A stretch of DNA of 64,000 nt from Neostapfia colusana (GCA_030760725.1 JASWHV010000012.1:82596968-82660967); one strand, 5' to 3'. Shown: positions 1-12,578, numbered from the stretch's first letter. Numbers and translations: made by a program. Notes: generated by a model not told the origin, from the letters alone.

Positions 1-2116
1 GGAGAACCTTGAACGGGCCATCACCCCGAGGAGATAACTTACTCTTACGCTGTTGGGGAAAGCGATCCTTTCGTAGATGCAACCATACACGATCTTCTGG
101 CTGAAATGTAACCTTCTTCTTACCTTGTTTGTTTGCTTTGCATATTGTGCTGATTTCTTCTCAATATTCTTTCTTGTCTCCGCATGTAACCGGTTGATAA
201 AGTCTGATCTTTTTGTGGCATCTAAGTTAACTTGTTCCTGTAATGGTAAAGGCAAAAGATCCATGGGAGTATGCGGTTTAAACCCATAAACTATTTCAAA
301 TAGACAAGAGTTTGCTGTGGAATGGACAGCCCTGTTATAAGCAAATTGAACATGTGGAAGCACTCTTCCCAGAGCTTCAAATTCTTTTTCAACACAGCAC
401 GCAACATAGTTGACAAGGTACGGTTGACAACTTTAGTTTGGCCATCCGTTTGTGGATGACAAATGGTTCAAAATAACAACTTTGTGCCAAGCTTAGCCCA
501 CAATGTCTTCTAAAAGTAGCTGAGAAATTTAGTTCCCGGTCTGAAACAATAGTCTTTGGAACTCCATATAAACGAACAATCTCCCTTAAAAACAAATCAG
601 CAACATGTGAAGAATCATCGCTCTTATGACAGGGGATAAAATGTGCCATTTTAGAAAAACGATCTACCACAACAAAAATAGAATCCCTCCCCCTCTGAGA
701 CTGAGGTAACACCAGAACAAAGTCCATAGATATATCTTCCCAAGGTACATGTGGAATAGGTAATGGAGTATATAAACCATGGGGATTGAGGCGGGACTTA
801 GCTTTCAAGCAAACGATACAGCACCCAACGTGCCGCTGGACATCACGTCGCATATGTGGCCAAAAGAAATGATCAGAGAGCATGTCCAATGTCTTTTTGA
901 TACCAAAATGACCAGCTAGTCCACCTGCATGTGCTTCCTGCAAAAGAACTTGACGAATCGAGCAAGCTGAAATGCATATTTTGTTAGTCCGAAACAAGAA
1001 GCCATCATGCGTATAATATTTATCCCAACCTTTTTCATCAATGCAACGAGAGAAAGGTTCTTTAAAATCAGCATCGGCAGCATAAAGTGTTTTAATGGAT
1101 TTCAAACCAAGCACTTTTGTATCTAGTTGTGTAATCAACACACATCTTCTAGACAAGGCATCGGCAACAATGTTATCTTTACCACGCTTATGTTTGACAA
1201 CATAGGGAAACGTTTCAATGAACTCAATCCATTTAGCATGCCGACGGTTTAGCTTGCCTTGACTTTTAAGATATTTCAAAGCTTCATGATCAGAATGAAT
1301 TACAAATTCTTTAGATAACAAGTAATATTGCCAAATTTCCAAAACGCGAACTAACGCATAAAGCTCTTTGTCATAAACTGAGTAATTCAGATGTGGACCA
1401 TTTAGCTTTTTAGAAAAGTAAGCAACAGGTTTACCTTCTTGCAGCAATACACCTCCTATGCCAATACCACTTGCATCACATTCGATCTCAAATGTCTTAC
1501 CAAAATCAGGAAGTTGCAGCAGCGGTGCTTCACAAAGCTTTGTTTTCAGCATTTGAAATGCTTGGTCTTCGTCATGTCCCCATTTGAATATAATATCCTT
1601 CTTTGTGAGATTCTTAAGTGGTGCAGCGAGAGTGCTGAAATCTTTGACAAAACGCCTATAGAAACTTGCAAGACCATGAAAGCTTCGAACTTGGCTCACA
1701 TTCATCGGTGTAGGCCAATCCTTTTTTGCTTTAACCTTCTCTTCATCAATCTGAATATCATTTGCAGAAACAACAAAGCCAAGGAAAATAACACAGTCTG
1801 TGCAAAAGGTGCACTTAGCAATGTTGCCAGACAATTTCTCTCCCCTCAAAACATCAAGTACTTGACGGATATGATCAAGATGTTCATCAAATGATTTGCT
1901 ATAGATCAGAATATCATCAAAATAAACAACTACAAAATTGCCAATGAAAGCTCGTAAAACATGATTCATTAAGCGCATAAAAGTTAAAGAAGCATTTGTC
2001 AAGCCAAATGGCATCACAAGCCATTCATAGAGACCAAATTTAGTTTTAAACGTTGTTTTCCATTCATCACTAAGTTTCATGCGGATTTGATGATAACCAC
2101 TATGGATTTTAAACAA
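1..2116 (-). pseudogene. pol: E0 pol remnant: RT, RNase H, integrase
   Basis: A 575-codon open frame (2116 down to 389) starts inside RT at SGYHQIRMKL. It carries the RT box VVYFDDILIYS, RNase H with the CDASGIGIGGVLLQEGKP and HSDHEALKYL blocks, the ADALSRR end, an integrase zinc-finger region (H-H-C-C, CCIVCLKAKS) and the first two integrase Asp motifs (SMDFVL and IVSDREL). The frame is lost near 515-530, and integrase continues in another frame to position 1. There the third catalytic residue block reads QTDGQTK, so the expected Glu is Lys (codon at 432-434). Gag and protease are absent. The copy cannot encode a working polyprotein. Downstream the reading continues into the integrase C-terminal region up to the window edge. 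Confidence 0.85.
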
Positions 2117-2293
2117 GAACTCAAAAGCATAGGCTCATTCAACATAGACTGATTATTAAACATAAGATTAGCGTTCACCTGAGAATGAATTTCCTTCTGC
2201 AATTTTTAGCTCTACTCCTTGTAATTGGACCAGCTATATCAAGTGGATTTTCATTTGAAGATGAGTGAATGCTAGGCATTAACTCATTAATCA
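2113..2293 (-). repeat. E0 5' LTR fragment
   Basis: On the minus strand the sequence begins TGATTAATGAG, comparable in position to the TGATGCGGACATC start of the element E LTR. It carries an open stretch encoding GPITRSRAK (about 2205-2231), the same place and motif type as GPMTRARAR in the element E LTR. A frame change follows. The LTR breaks off near 2110, where RT sequence starts. Confidence 0.6.
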
Positions 2294-2444
2294 TGTTGAG
2301 TGGTGCTGCGTTGCACAGCACCGGATAACACACATCAAAGGTACAAATCGGAAGCAAAGTTTTATTACATAAACCAATGTATGAGCATTTTTACAACAAC
2401 ATATGTTCAGTCTACACTCGCGGGCGTAGACTACGCATCGAGTT

Positions 2445-2465
2445 CACGTTCAGCCCGTGAACGTG
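2445..2465. other. Short perfect inverted repeat in the F LTR
   Basis: CACGTTCA (2445-2452) and TGAACGTG (2458-2465) form 8-bp arms with a 5-nt loop, close to the transcript-side end of this LTR. It may only be a chance hairpin. Confidence 0.4.
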
Positions 2466-5400
2466 TCCCCGCTAGCACGCACACACACTAACACGATGGC
2501 GTATACGACTCCCACTCGACGGGGTTCCCCTCCTGGGGTTCCGTCTCCTCCTCGGGAGTCCCTCATAGAACCCTGCAAAAGCTTCAAACACAAGCAGTGA
2601 GCACGAAGGCTCAGCAAGACTAATCCGTCTCTCCTATACATGGAACTTCTTCATGATGGATGATAGGTTACATGAGGTAAAATAAGATGCAAAGGACTCG
2701 CCTAATTAGTGGAACCTTACTTTCAAGTTTTAGCAGCAGGTTGTGGAGAACCTTACGCTAAGGCACATGAGAGAGCCGTAATCAAACAAGAAACGCATTT
2801 CTCGCATGTATTTTGCCCAAAGTTGAAAAGAACTTTAATTATCTCTAAACTACAACAAGACATTAACAAGCAAGGTATATCTTTCAAATCAGCAAACTTT
2901 TAACATGAATCTAGCCTGTTCTTTTTACGTCACGGTACAGTGAACAAGTGGTACTCACTGACCGCGAGGGACGGCGATTATAATCGATTTACACCTGTAG
3001 AGTTACCCGAATAACCCGTCAGGTACGCCCGTACTCGATGTTTCCTACAGCAACCATCTCGGACGTCGTACGCAACCACCTTTCACCCGTCAGCCAAATA
3101 TTGAACCGGTCCTATCGTCCCGAGCAAGAGATCTTTGCACGCGCATCTCAGTGCCGCCAGCCGATTTACACCTCGAGCTCTCAACTTACCCTCTGAACGA
3201 CAGGCAATGCCTCAATACCTAGCTACCCGAGTTACATCGGTTTCCCGATTCCCATATAGCCGGTAGGTCTTCGGTACTGTTCTAGCTTGTTCATCAGGCC
3301 CGCACATGGCTCGGTTCTCAATCGACACAAGCAGAGCTATAGCACCCTGGCCCCAAAGTTCTGCTGCCCTTACTCTCCGTTCGGTCTCATTTTTCTTGCC
3401 ATGTATTTCATTTGCTATTTTTACCCGAGCGATGTGCCTCTAGCCTATTCTCGCGAGTAGTTCCAACTACTCGACTTGTACCGAATCCTACTCTATCTTA
3501 GCATGGCATTGGCTAACGAGGTTTTCAATCTTAATCCCAACCCATGGTTTTCTTGGTTATGCATTTGGGTTTCAAACAAGACTCTAATGCAAGAAATAAA
3601 TGATACTCAAAGAAAGTTCTCAAAACAATAAAAATTTATAAAGAGGTTAATGCAAACCGGAGCCTTGCTGCTCTTGATCGTAGGCTAGCTGCTCTTTCGG
3701 AGTAACAAAGTCTAAGACTTCGGTTTCCTCCTCAACCTTAGCGACTACATGAGATAACATGTAATGTATTAATTTAAATGCATTTGAATTGAATTTAAAC
3801 TTGTGAAGACTATAAGTCTTACTAGACAGACCCAATGGCTCTGAAATTTTTATTGTGGTTTGGATACAACCTAAACAGAGACTTGGCCAAGTTTTATTTG
3901 AAGCAAAGCTCATTTGAGCTCTCCACAAATAATCATGTACTTGACCTTAATTGGAGCTCTTAGTGTGTTCTAGGGATTTTTATGGATCAAACCATGACTT
4001 TCTGAAAACAAGATTTTCAGAGGGTTCTAATGGAGTTGGTCCCACTTAATTTGAAGGCTCCTAACTAAAGATATGAGCTAAACAATTTCAGAGAAATTAT
4101 GAAAATGTTTCTAGACATTTTCTATTTTCTCTGGAACAGTTTTATTAATCACCCCATTAGGTGGATCAAATTAGAACAAATGGATCTGAAATTTTTATGG
4201 TGATCAGGGATATTTTAGTGAACATCTCAGCAAAATTTCAGAATTTTCCTCCAAAGAGTTCTCCAGTTAAAATTCTAACCAGTTTGAACTTTGAAGAATT
4301 AATTCTGGAGAATTAGGGATTTTCATGAAGTGAAACGTGATTTGATGGAAAGTACTTAGAGATCTGAATCCAACAAAATTTGGTTCACTCGATTTAAAGT
4401 TTCCTAGCCAAAGTTATGTGGGTTTGAAGTTTCATCTAAATCTGAAAATCGGGAAAAAGTTTAAACCGCTGCACGTGGGACCGGGGCTACGTGTCAACTC
4501 CTCATCGGTGGACACCCGGGGCCGCGGATTTCTTCATGTGCAGCCGCACCCAATTCGTGCCACAGTGAATCTCGGGGTTTAAAATATCGGCCGCTGACGC
4601 GTGGGTCCGGGGGCTTCGTCTACCTCCCGCGCTCGGCCGCCGCGACACCTTGCCGGAGAGCTCGCCGGTGGCCTCTGTGGTGCGCCAAACTCCATGATTC
4701 TGGACGTCTCTGCCTAAATCCAACCGTGGAACATGATGCTGGGCTCAGCTCGTCATGAAAATCACCGGCACATGGTCGGCGACGAGCGGCAGCTTCGGAG
4801 GAACTTCGGTCGTGTCGGCCGGCCTTCCTAGCACCCCAACCGATCGAACAAAAGGTCGTAGAGCACCAGTGGACCCTAGGAAAGATTGACATGAGCTTCA
4901 CGGAGCTTGGAAATGGAGTTTATGTCACCAGGAGTTTATGTCACCAGTAGGTTATGTCACCGATCGAAGAAAAGGTCGTAGAGCACCAGTAGTTTATGTC
5001 ATGCCACCGGGGCTTACGGTAATATAAGAGGAACTGAAGGTGAACCTTTTTGCTATTCACAGCTCGGAGAATGGCGGGCTTTGGTGGCCGGACGGGTCGT
5101 CCCCATGACGGCGGCTCGAGCTGAACCGGGAAACGAAAGAACGTCGCGGTGGAGCTCGGGAAGGGTTGCTCAGGGTCTAGAACCAGTGCGAGGGCGCCAA
5201 GGAAGACTCGGCGCACCCGGTGCTGGCCTCAGATCACCGTGAAAGCCACAGGATCGGCCGGGCGACGAGGGACCGAGAGCTCAACCGAGCGGCGAGGGAT
5301 TTCAGTTTGCTGGGTGAGAACGCGTCGGGATAGCGGTGAGAAGCACCGGGGACGGATCGGGCGCCTAGATAAGGGCCCAGGGAGGCGGTTCAGCGGCCAA

Positions 5401-6129
5401 GGGTGGCAAGCAGCTGCTGTCCTCGCCATTTTCTCGCCGTGGCGGCAGCTCGGTCGGGCGCAAGGAACCGAGATCAAGTGTTCAGTCGGTTCTTTGAACT
5501 GTGCAGCTGACATGTGGGTCCCACCTGAGTTTTAACCTTTGAAATTAACTTTCTCTCACTGCTACAAACAGTAATCCACCTAATACCCCTTAGGATTTGA
5601 ATTATCTACCACATGCCCACTTAGAATTAGTAGAATTCAAATTGTGAAGTGTTTGACCAAATTTCAGCACATATGCAGTTTGAAATTCAAATAAAGTTTG
5701 AATTTGCTAAATTTAGCTTATGTCAAGATCAACTCCAAATGGAGTGAAAATTTGTGTGTGGCCTTACAAAAATGTGCTGAGTAATAATATGCCTCCCACT
5801 TTTGAATTCATGGGATGGAAATAGTTTGAATTTGAATTTGAGTTCAAACCACCCCCTTTCTAGCTATACCCAAAAGGACTTCAAAAAGGTTTTGAATTTG
5901 GTTGAAACTTGGCAGGGACATTCCTAGCAAGGTGTAGGAGTTTTTCATATGCCCAGCCCCTATACGATGCATGTGGGAAATACCACCTTTGCATTTTGTG
6001 AGTTTATTCTCTAATGATCATGTTGATGGTGGTTACTTGCTCTTCAAATGTATTCATAAAGTTTCTTCAAATGAAGTGTGTGGGTAGTGATGAACACTTT
6101 GAATATGTGCCATAAACTTAGACCCTTAC

Positions 6130-6680
6130 ACGTGTCAGGCGAGCGGGACCTCCCTCTCCCTTAGAGGTAAGCTCCGCGTGCGCCACGTGTCAGTGCCAGA
6201 CCTCACCTCTCTTCGGAGGCAGCTCCGAATGTGCCACGTGTCAGAGTCGGACCTCCCCTCTCTTCGGAGGTGGGATCTGAGAATGCCACGTGTCCTACCA
6301 GCGCCAGACTTCCTTTCTCCTCAGAGACGAGCTCTGAGGTCGACACGTGTCTATCAGTGTCGGACCTCCCGGAGATGAGCTCCGGAGGTGACACGTGTCT
6401 GGTAGTGTTGGACCTCCCGGAGGTGAGCTCTGGAGGTGACACGTGTCCAGTAGGACCGGACCTCTCGGAAGTGAGTTCCGAGAGCGACACGTATCCCCCG
6501 CGGCTGGTTCTCTCTTTTCCGCAGTGACTAGCTCCAGGGGCAACACGTGTCCCACGGAGTCGGACCTCGCCCTTTCCACAGAGACGAGCCCCGAGCCTGC
6601 CACTGAGCCAGTTAGTGGCGGACCTCTCCCCCTTTGTGGTGATGAGCTCCGAAGGCGCCATGTGGCCAGCGGGCCGCGAG
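6130..6680 (-). promoter_or_regulatory. About 50-bp tandem repeats, each with an ACGTGTC box
   Basis: Repeated units of roughly 48-57 bp each contain CACGTGTC or ACACGTGTC, followed by a segment like GGACCTCCCGGAGGTGAG and CTCCGGAGGTGAC. Boxes lie near 6131, 6185, 6236, 6288, 6343, 6392, 6440, 6488 (mutated to ACGTATC) and 6545. ACGTGTC fits the ABRE consensus ACGTGKC, and CACGTG is the G-box bound by plant bZIP and bHLH proteins (established knowledge). The array is about 150 bp inside the LTR start, in U3, where enhancers of LTR elements normally lie. Function is inferred. The repeats also create spurious ORFs on both strands. Confidence 0.65.
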
Positions 6681-6823
6681 AAATGTCTTCGGCGCTTCTC
6701 GGTGAACTGGAATTAGCTCTTTTCAGCTACCTTTTTAATATTTTATCTATTTCTACTTATTTAAAAATGTTTTCTCTATATAAAATATGAATACATGCAG
6801 AAATCAAAATTGAGGGTGTCACA

Positions 6824-9246
6824 CCACCATTCACTTGTTTCAAGCTAAAATGAAATGAAACAACCTTGTGAGAGCCAAAAAATGTCAAGACCCACCATTC
6901 ACTCGTTTCAAGTTGTGAAGAACAAAAACTACCTATAAGATGCAGATGAAAACTGAGACCCATCATTCACTCGTTTCATGTTCCAAAGATGTAAAAGTAT
7001 ATTTGTAAGTTTCTTTGGAAGTTAGGAATAAATCTTGGGAGCCACCACTCACTCGTTTCTAGAGTAAACAAAGTGTAACTATCTTGAAAGGTTTTGAATG
7101 GAAACTCAAGACTCACCATTCACTTGTTTCAAGATGAAATGAAATGAAACTACCTTGTGAGAGCCAAACAAACATTAACACCCACGATTCACTCGTTTCA
7201 AGTTGTGAAGAAGGAAAACTACCAGTAAGTTGTAGATGAACACCGAGACCCACCATTCACTCGTTTCATATTCAAAAGATGTAAAAGTACATTTGAAAGT
7301 TTCAAGAGATCCAAACAAACATTAACACCCACGGTCCACTCATTTCAAGTTTTGAAGAAGTAAAACTAAATTTAAGATGTGGATGAACACCGAGACCAAC
7401 CATTCAATTGTTTCATGTTCAAATAAGGTAAAAGTACATTTGAAAGTGGTAACATCAACTATCATTGGTCACTTGCTCGTTTCAAGTTCAAACAATGTTA
7501 ATATAGCTCTGAAAGTTGCAAACAACACCGACAACCACTTCCGCTCTATCAAGTTCAAACGACTTGATACTACATGTGACAGATGCAAATGTCTTCAAAA
7601 ATAACACTTAGCTCATCTAAAGTCCCAAAGATATTATAGTACATTTGAATATTGCAAATAAATAATGATAACCACGTTGTGTCGATTTAAACGAAGCGGA
7701 ACTATCTTTGAAAGTTAGGAATTAATCTTGGGAGCCACCGCTCACTCGCTTCAAGAGTAAACAATGTGAAACTATCCTGATGGGTTTTAGTTGGAACCTC
7801 AAGACCCACCATTCACTTGTTTCAAGCTGAAATGAAATGAAACAACCTTGTGTGAGAGCCAAAAAAAGTCAGGACCCACCAGTAACTCATTTCAAGTTGT
7901 GAAGAAGTAAAACAACCTTTAAGATGTGGATGAACACTGAGACCCCCCATTCTGTCGTTCCATGTTCGACAGATGTAAAAGTACATTTGAAAGTTTCAAG
8001 AGATCCAAATAAACGTTAACACCCACCGTTCAGTTGTTTGAAGTTGTGAAGAAGTAAAACTACCTGTAAGATGCGGATAAACACCGAGACCGGCCATTAA
8101 CTCGTTTCATGTTCAAAAGAGGTAAAAGTACATTTGAAAGTGGTAACATCAACTATCAATTGTTTCTTGCTCGTTTCAAGTTCAAACAATGTTAATGTAG
8201 CTATGGAAGAAGTTTGTAACAAGCACCGACAACAACATTCGCCCTATTAAGTTCCAACGACTTGAGAGCCACCGCTCACTCGTTGCAAGAGTAGAGAAAA
8301 TGAAACTATCCTAAAAGATTCTGAATGGAACCTCAAGACCCACCATCACTTGTTTCAAGTTAAAATGAAATGAAACTACCTTGTGAGAGGCAAAAAAACA
8401 TCAAGAGACACACCATTCACTCGTTTCAAGTTGTGAAGAAGTAAAACTATCTGTAAGATGCGGATGAACACCGAGACCCACCATTCACTCGTTTCACGCT
8501 CGAAAGATGTAAAGTACATTTGAAAGTTTCAAGAGATCCAAACAAAGTTTAAGACCCACCATTCCTCATTTCATGTTCAAAAGGTGTAAAAGTACATTTG
8601 AAGGTTTCAAGAGATCCAAACAAACGTTAACACCCACCATTCACTCATTTCAAGTTGTGAAGAAGTAAAACTAAATTTAAGATGCAGATGAACATCGAGA
8701 CCCACCATTCACTTGTTTCATGTTCAAATAAGGTAAAAGTACATTTGAAAGTGGTAACATCAACTACCATTGGTCACTTGCTCGTTTCAAGTTCAAATAA
8801 TGTTAGTATAGCTCTGAAAGTTGTGAACACACACCGACAACCACTTTCACTCTATCAAGTTCAAACGACTTGATACTACATCTGACAGATGCAAATGTCT
8901 TCAAAAATAGCATTTAGCTCATTTAAAGTCCAAAAGATATTAGAGTACCTTTTAATGTTGCAAACCAATAATGATAACCACGTTGCGCCGTGTTAAACGA
9001 AGCGAAACTACCTTTGAAAGTTAGTAATTAATCTTGGGAGCAACCGCTCACTCATTTCAAGAGTAAACAATGTGAAACTATCCTCGTAGGTTTTGAATGG
9101 AGCTTCAAGACCCACCTCTCACTTGTTTCAAGCTAAAATGAAATGAAACAATCTTGTAAAAATGTCAAAACCCACCATTCACTCGTTTTAAGTTGTGAAG
9201 AACAAAAACTACCTATAAGATGCAGATGAAAACCGAGACCCACCAT
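6824..9246. repeat. Satellite-like tandem array, left part
   Basis: The array consists of subunits of about 68 bp, each opening with a box close to CCCACCATTCACTCGTTTCA (for example near 6893, 6958, 7112, 7181 and 7249). Subunit types follow in a recurring order: one with AATGAAATGAAAC, one with GTTGTGAAGAAG, one with AAAGATGTAAAAGTAC, and a variant near 7480 with AATGTTAATATAGC. A longer period also exists: 6836-7190 is nearly repeated by 9129-9246 joined to 21722-21950, a period of about 2.29 kb. Intermediate copies of the AAAGTGGTAACATC block occur near 7445, 8135 and 8748. No protein is encoded. It does not match any centromeric satellite I can recall, so I leave it unnamed. Confidence 0.85.
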
Positions 9247-12200
9247 TGTAACACCCCAAATTTTTAGTCAAAACCCAAATTTTGATTTAAAACCCTAAAC
9301 CATGTTCAGAGGGGAATTTAGAAATTTTTGGACGTGTTGCATGTTTTGCAAAAATTCAAATTCAAACTGGAATTCAAATTATACCCAAAACAGAAAAGAA
9401 ATGGAAAAAAGAAAAAGTAAATCGGGAAAAAACTGGCCAGTGGGCCGAAACAGCCAGCCGGCCCAGCAAAACCCCGCGCCAGCCCGCCCCGCGCGCGCCG
9501 CGCTGCCCCTCGCTGACGGGTGGGACCCACATGTCATCCCTAACCCCGCGACCCCGGACTCTCTCCCGCGCGCGCGATCGCAACCGATCGGGAAATCGCG
9601 TCCCGCAGCCGAATTCCGGTCCCAGCGGACTCCAACTCGATCACAACAGACCCACCGCCCTCCCCCGGCTATAAAAACCACCGATCCGATCAGTTTTCCT
9701 CACGCGATCGCCGATTTTCACTCCGGTGAGCACCGAGACTTCGCCGGTGAATTCTGGCCGATCTAAGCTCGGAAACTCTGATCTAACTCGCTGGTTTTGA
9801 TCCACCGCCTCCGGGGAACTTTGCAGGTGCAGAAAACCCGAAGACTTACGGTGTAAACTCAGCGCCGACGAGCTTCGCCGTGGTTTTGCCTCGGACCTCG
9901 CCGCCGAGCACTTTCCAGGACCCCCGAGCTCGAGAAAACCCCCGAGGTGAGATCCCTGACCTCCCCTCTACCGATCTAGGCCATAAGATCACAGTTCTAG
10001 GCAGAATTCTCGAGGATCCGAAAGTTTCCGGCGAGATCGCCGCTTTCCGCCGCCGTGCGCCGCCGGCAGCGCCGCCCGCTCTCGATTAGAGCGACGTGGC
10101 CGCTTGTGCGCCGTTTATTTTAAATCGCACGGTAGACTTTAAATCCCCGCGTACCGGTTCGATGTTATAATCTCAGCCGTCGGTTTAAAATCGGACGGTC
10201 CACGTCGACCCCGCGTTATAAAGGCTGGAGTTCTTACGTGCTACCCCCTGGGGTTCTCTGGAATTGAGAGCTAGCCCCGGAAACTTCAGATCTAGCCCCT
10301 GGAACTTCAGAAAATCATGTAAATTCATTTAAAAATCAGTTTTAGCCCCTGGACTTAATAGAAATTAAGAAAAACACCTCTGTTAAGTGTAGCTAGACCC
10401 CTGGAAATTATGAAAATAATATTATAGACCCTGTGATGGGTGAGTTTACTTTTAACCCTGTTTAGTATTTAAATTAGGAAATTTAATATGTAACTAGTGA
10501 TTAAAAATTAAAAAGTGGGACAAACATAGTTGTCAAAATTAATTAAAAACTTTCTCAGTACTTAGAAAACTTTGGAGTGAGATAAAAATATATTTTTGGG
10601 CTGATATGAATCTGTTTCATTTATTAATCACATTATTTAGATTAGGGACACATTTTTAAAGTAAAGAATAGTTATAGAAAAGTAGGGAAAAATAATTATG
10701 AAATAGTATACATCATAAGCCATGGTCAAAATATGATTTTAAATTATTTAGGACCAGAACCTAATCTGTTTAGGTGATGTGTATTACTAATTTAATAATA
10801 AAATACACAATTATGCATAGGAATATAAATCTGAAAATATAGCAACTAGTAAATGATAAATGGAGTTTCTAAAATCCAAAAAGTTCAGTTTAGGGTTGAT
10901 AGAAGTTGTGAAGGCACATATGGAGAAGAAAAATACTTTCCATACATACTTGGTAGTTAAATGTAAGGAATTTATATAAAACTGAAACACAACACATATA
11001 ATGGTGAGTGAAGTTCATAAATATGAATGTGTGGTTTATATGAAGTAGAGGTGTGAACTATGTCTTATGATTGTTGTTTTTCTTTTGCTATGTGTGATGG
11101 TATGAAGTAGAACCTGTTCAAGAACAAGTTATTCATTTCCAAGATCAGGACTACCCATTTCAAGAGCAGCAAGAAGGAGGCAAGTGTCCTTGACCACTTT
11201 GATCCTATGCTAGGATGTGTAGATAGAATTATTTGCATTGTCAAATGAAATATGAAACCCATGCTAGGAAAGTTTCCCTAGAATTGCATTACCTTGTTTC
11301 CTTGTAGCTTGGGTTGGGATTTATTTTGTCATGTCATTTATTTACATGCATACGCTTAGCCATGCTTAGAATGGGATATTTGGGATATGAGATCATCAGT
11401 TTATTGTACCATACTCTTGAATGAGTTATTGTGAGTTATGTAGAGGTAGGGATCAAGGCAAGTTGGATGTTTTGATTGTGTGCTGGGTGCACGAGACTTG
11501 GGTTTGTGTTTAGTACTTGCCTGGATCCTAAGGACCGGTTCATGGAGCATGTAACCCGGCTTTACAGTGCCAACCACATGCTGAGATGAGGCAGCTTAGC
11601 CAATTAATTAGGTGTATCCCCGGCGTAGTATGGGTGTGTTGGATGGTGCGGGGAGTAGGTGTCAGCTGGACTACCATATGAACCGCAAGGCTCAAGAGGG
11701 GGCCACTGCAGCGGGGTTGGAGCCTCTTGTATGCTGTTAGGGGTGAAACCTCAGTGGGCCCACGCTCGTCGGGAATCCCTTTGTAAAGGCTTTGTAGTGA
11801 TCTCTTGGCCACACACCTGGGAAGTGTGAATGTGGAACGTAGCCACTGGCATAATGGAGGTTCTTTTAGTCCACCCGGCGACGGGGGATGAAATCACTAC
11901 TTGTGGGTACAGTGGTACAAACTCTGCAGAGTCAAAACTGTCTTGACAGCCGTGCTCACGGTTAAGAGCGGTCTGGACTTATTCATGATTAGAGGATTGT
12001 TAGTTGTGGATGTTAAGCGGGGAGCTTAACATTGGAAATGATGTTATGGTTATTTGGTTATGATGATGGGATGGGAGATTGGGACCATTTCACCTGTGTA
12101 GTAATGTAGGTGCTTAATAAGCTAAGGTGATAGGTATTAATTGCGTAGTGCTTTAACCATGAGTTCAACCTCTCCTTGTTCTAGCCATGCATGATAAAAT

Positions 12201-12578
12201 TTTCCCACACTTGCTGAGTACCATTGGTACTCAACCTTGCATATTTGTTGGTTTATATTACTGCTCAGGTCAAGATAATGAGGTGGTGTATAATGACCAA
12301 GACTTTGGACCCGAGAAAGGATTCTAGGTTCATGAAGACCCCCCACGGGCAACGCCTGTGATGGAGCCCCAAAGAATAATATTCCGCTGCTAGTTTATTT
12401 CCTTGTGATGAACTTATTATTGTCCATCGAGACATTTACTATGTAAGACTTACTTATATTCGACACCTGGCTTGTAATAAATGATGCTTCACTGTTTGTC
12501 ATCACATGTATGAGCAAATGATCCTGGCATACATGTGATATTCATTTGGTTGTTTCTTCGGAAAAACCGGGTGTGACA
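9247..12578 (+). repeat. A 5' LTR
   Basis: It begins TGTAACACCCCAAATTTTTAG and ends GGGTGTGACA, with TG...CA termini. The U3 side is AT-rich then strongly GC-rich, with a TATA-like CTATAAAAA at 9669-9677 and another TATAAAGG at about 10217. A good splice-donor-like AGGTGAG lies at 9944-9950. Several ORFs inside it look like chance frames. Length is about 3.33 kb. Confidence 0.95.
9669..9677 (+). promoter_or_regulatory. TATA-like box of the A 5' LTR
   Basis: The sequence CTATAAAAA in a GC-rich context is also found in the A 3' LTR (about 18813) and in B's LTRs (about 26149-26157 and 35411-35419, minus strand). Conservation in all four LTRs makes it the best promoter candidate. Confidence 0.6.

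Larger units (their letters stand above)
1..2293 (-). mobile_element. E0: deleted CRM-type Ty3/gypsy element, truncated by window edge
   Basis: On the minus strand this stretch starts with an LTR-like TGATTAATGAG end at 2293, runs about 180 bp into an LTR, then jumps directly into reverse transcriptase, RNase H and integrase. Primer site, gag, protease and the first part of RT are missing, so an internal deletion joined the 5' LTR to mid-RT at about 2105-2115. The LTR piece encodes GPITRSRAK, resembling the C-terminal tail that CRM-type integrases read into their LTR. The RNase H/integrase sequence resembles element E (49435-57074). To the right, sequence F resumes at 2294, so E0 sits inside F and 2294-2298 (tgttg) would be its target-site duplication; the other copy lies outside the window. 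The CRM assignment is from family resemblance. Confidence 0.75.
2294..6823 (-). mobile_element. F: long LTR of a C-like chromovirus, minus strand
   Basis: The right end, read on the minus strand, begins TGTGACACCCTCAATTTTG at 6823, a typical long-LTR start, and abuts the satellite array. About 5540-6120 matches the plus-strand segment 57605-58200, and 2930-3520 matches the late part of the C 5' LTR (about 37930-38080), so F, F2 and C have related LTRs. The left end is interrupted by E0 at 2293. The last tens of bases expected by comparison with C (up to 38781) are not seen and should lie left of the window. No primer site or internal region is visible, so this may be a solo LTR or one end of a larger element. 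I see no coding sequence in it. Its U3 side holds the ACGTGTC array at 6130-6680. Confidence 0.75.

Noticed and set aside
1439..1894. 151-codon plus-strand frame in E0
   Set aside because: It is antisense to the E0 RNase H/RT frame, and its composition is explained by the real minus-strand coding sequence.
6203..6661. Long overlapping frames on both strands in the ACGTGTC repeats
   Set aside because: Repeats of about 50 bp without stops generate open frames in several phases. The proteins are repeat artefacts.
6824..9246. Satellite array considered as subterminal repeats of a DNA transposon
   Set aside because: No terminal inverted repeats or transposase are seen, and both outer edges are LTR element junctions.
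9302..9766. 154-codon frame in the A LTR, repeated at 18446-18910, starting MFRGEFRNF
   Set aside because: It lies across the TATA-like box in LTR U3, has GC-rich low-complexity composition and overlaps frames on the other strand. Its presence in both LTRs follows from LTR identity and is not evidence of coding.
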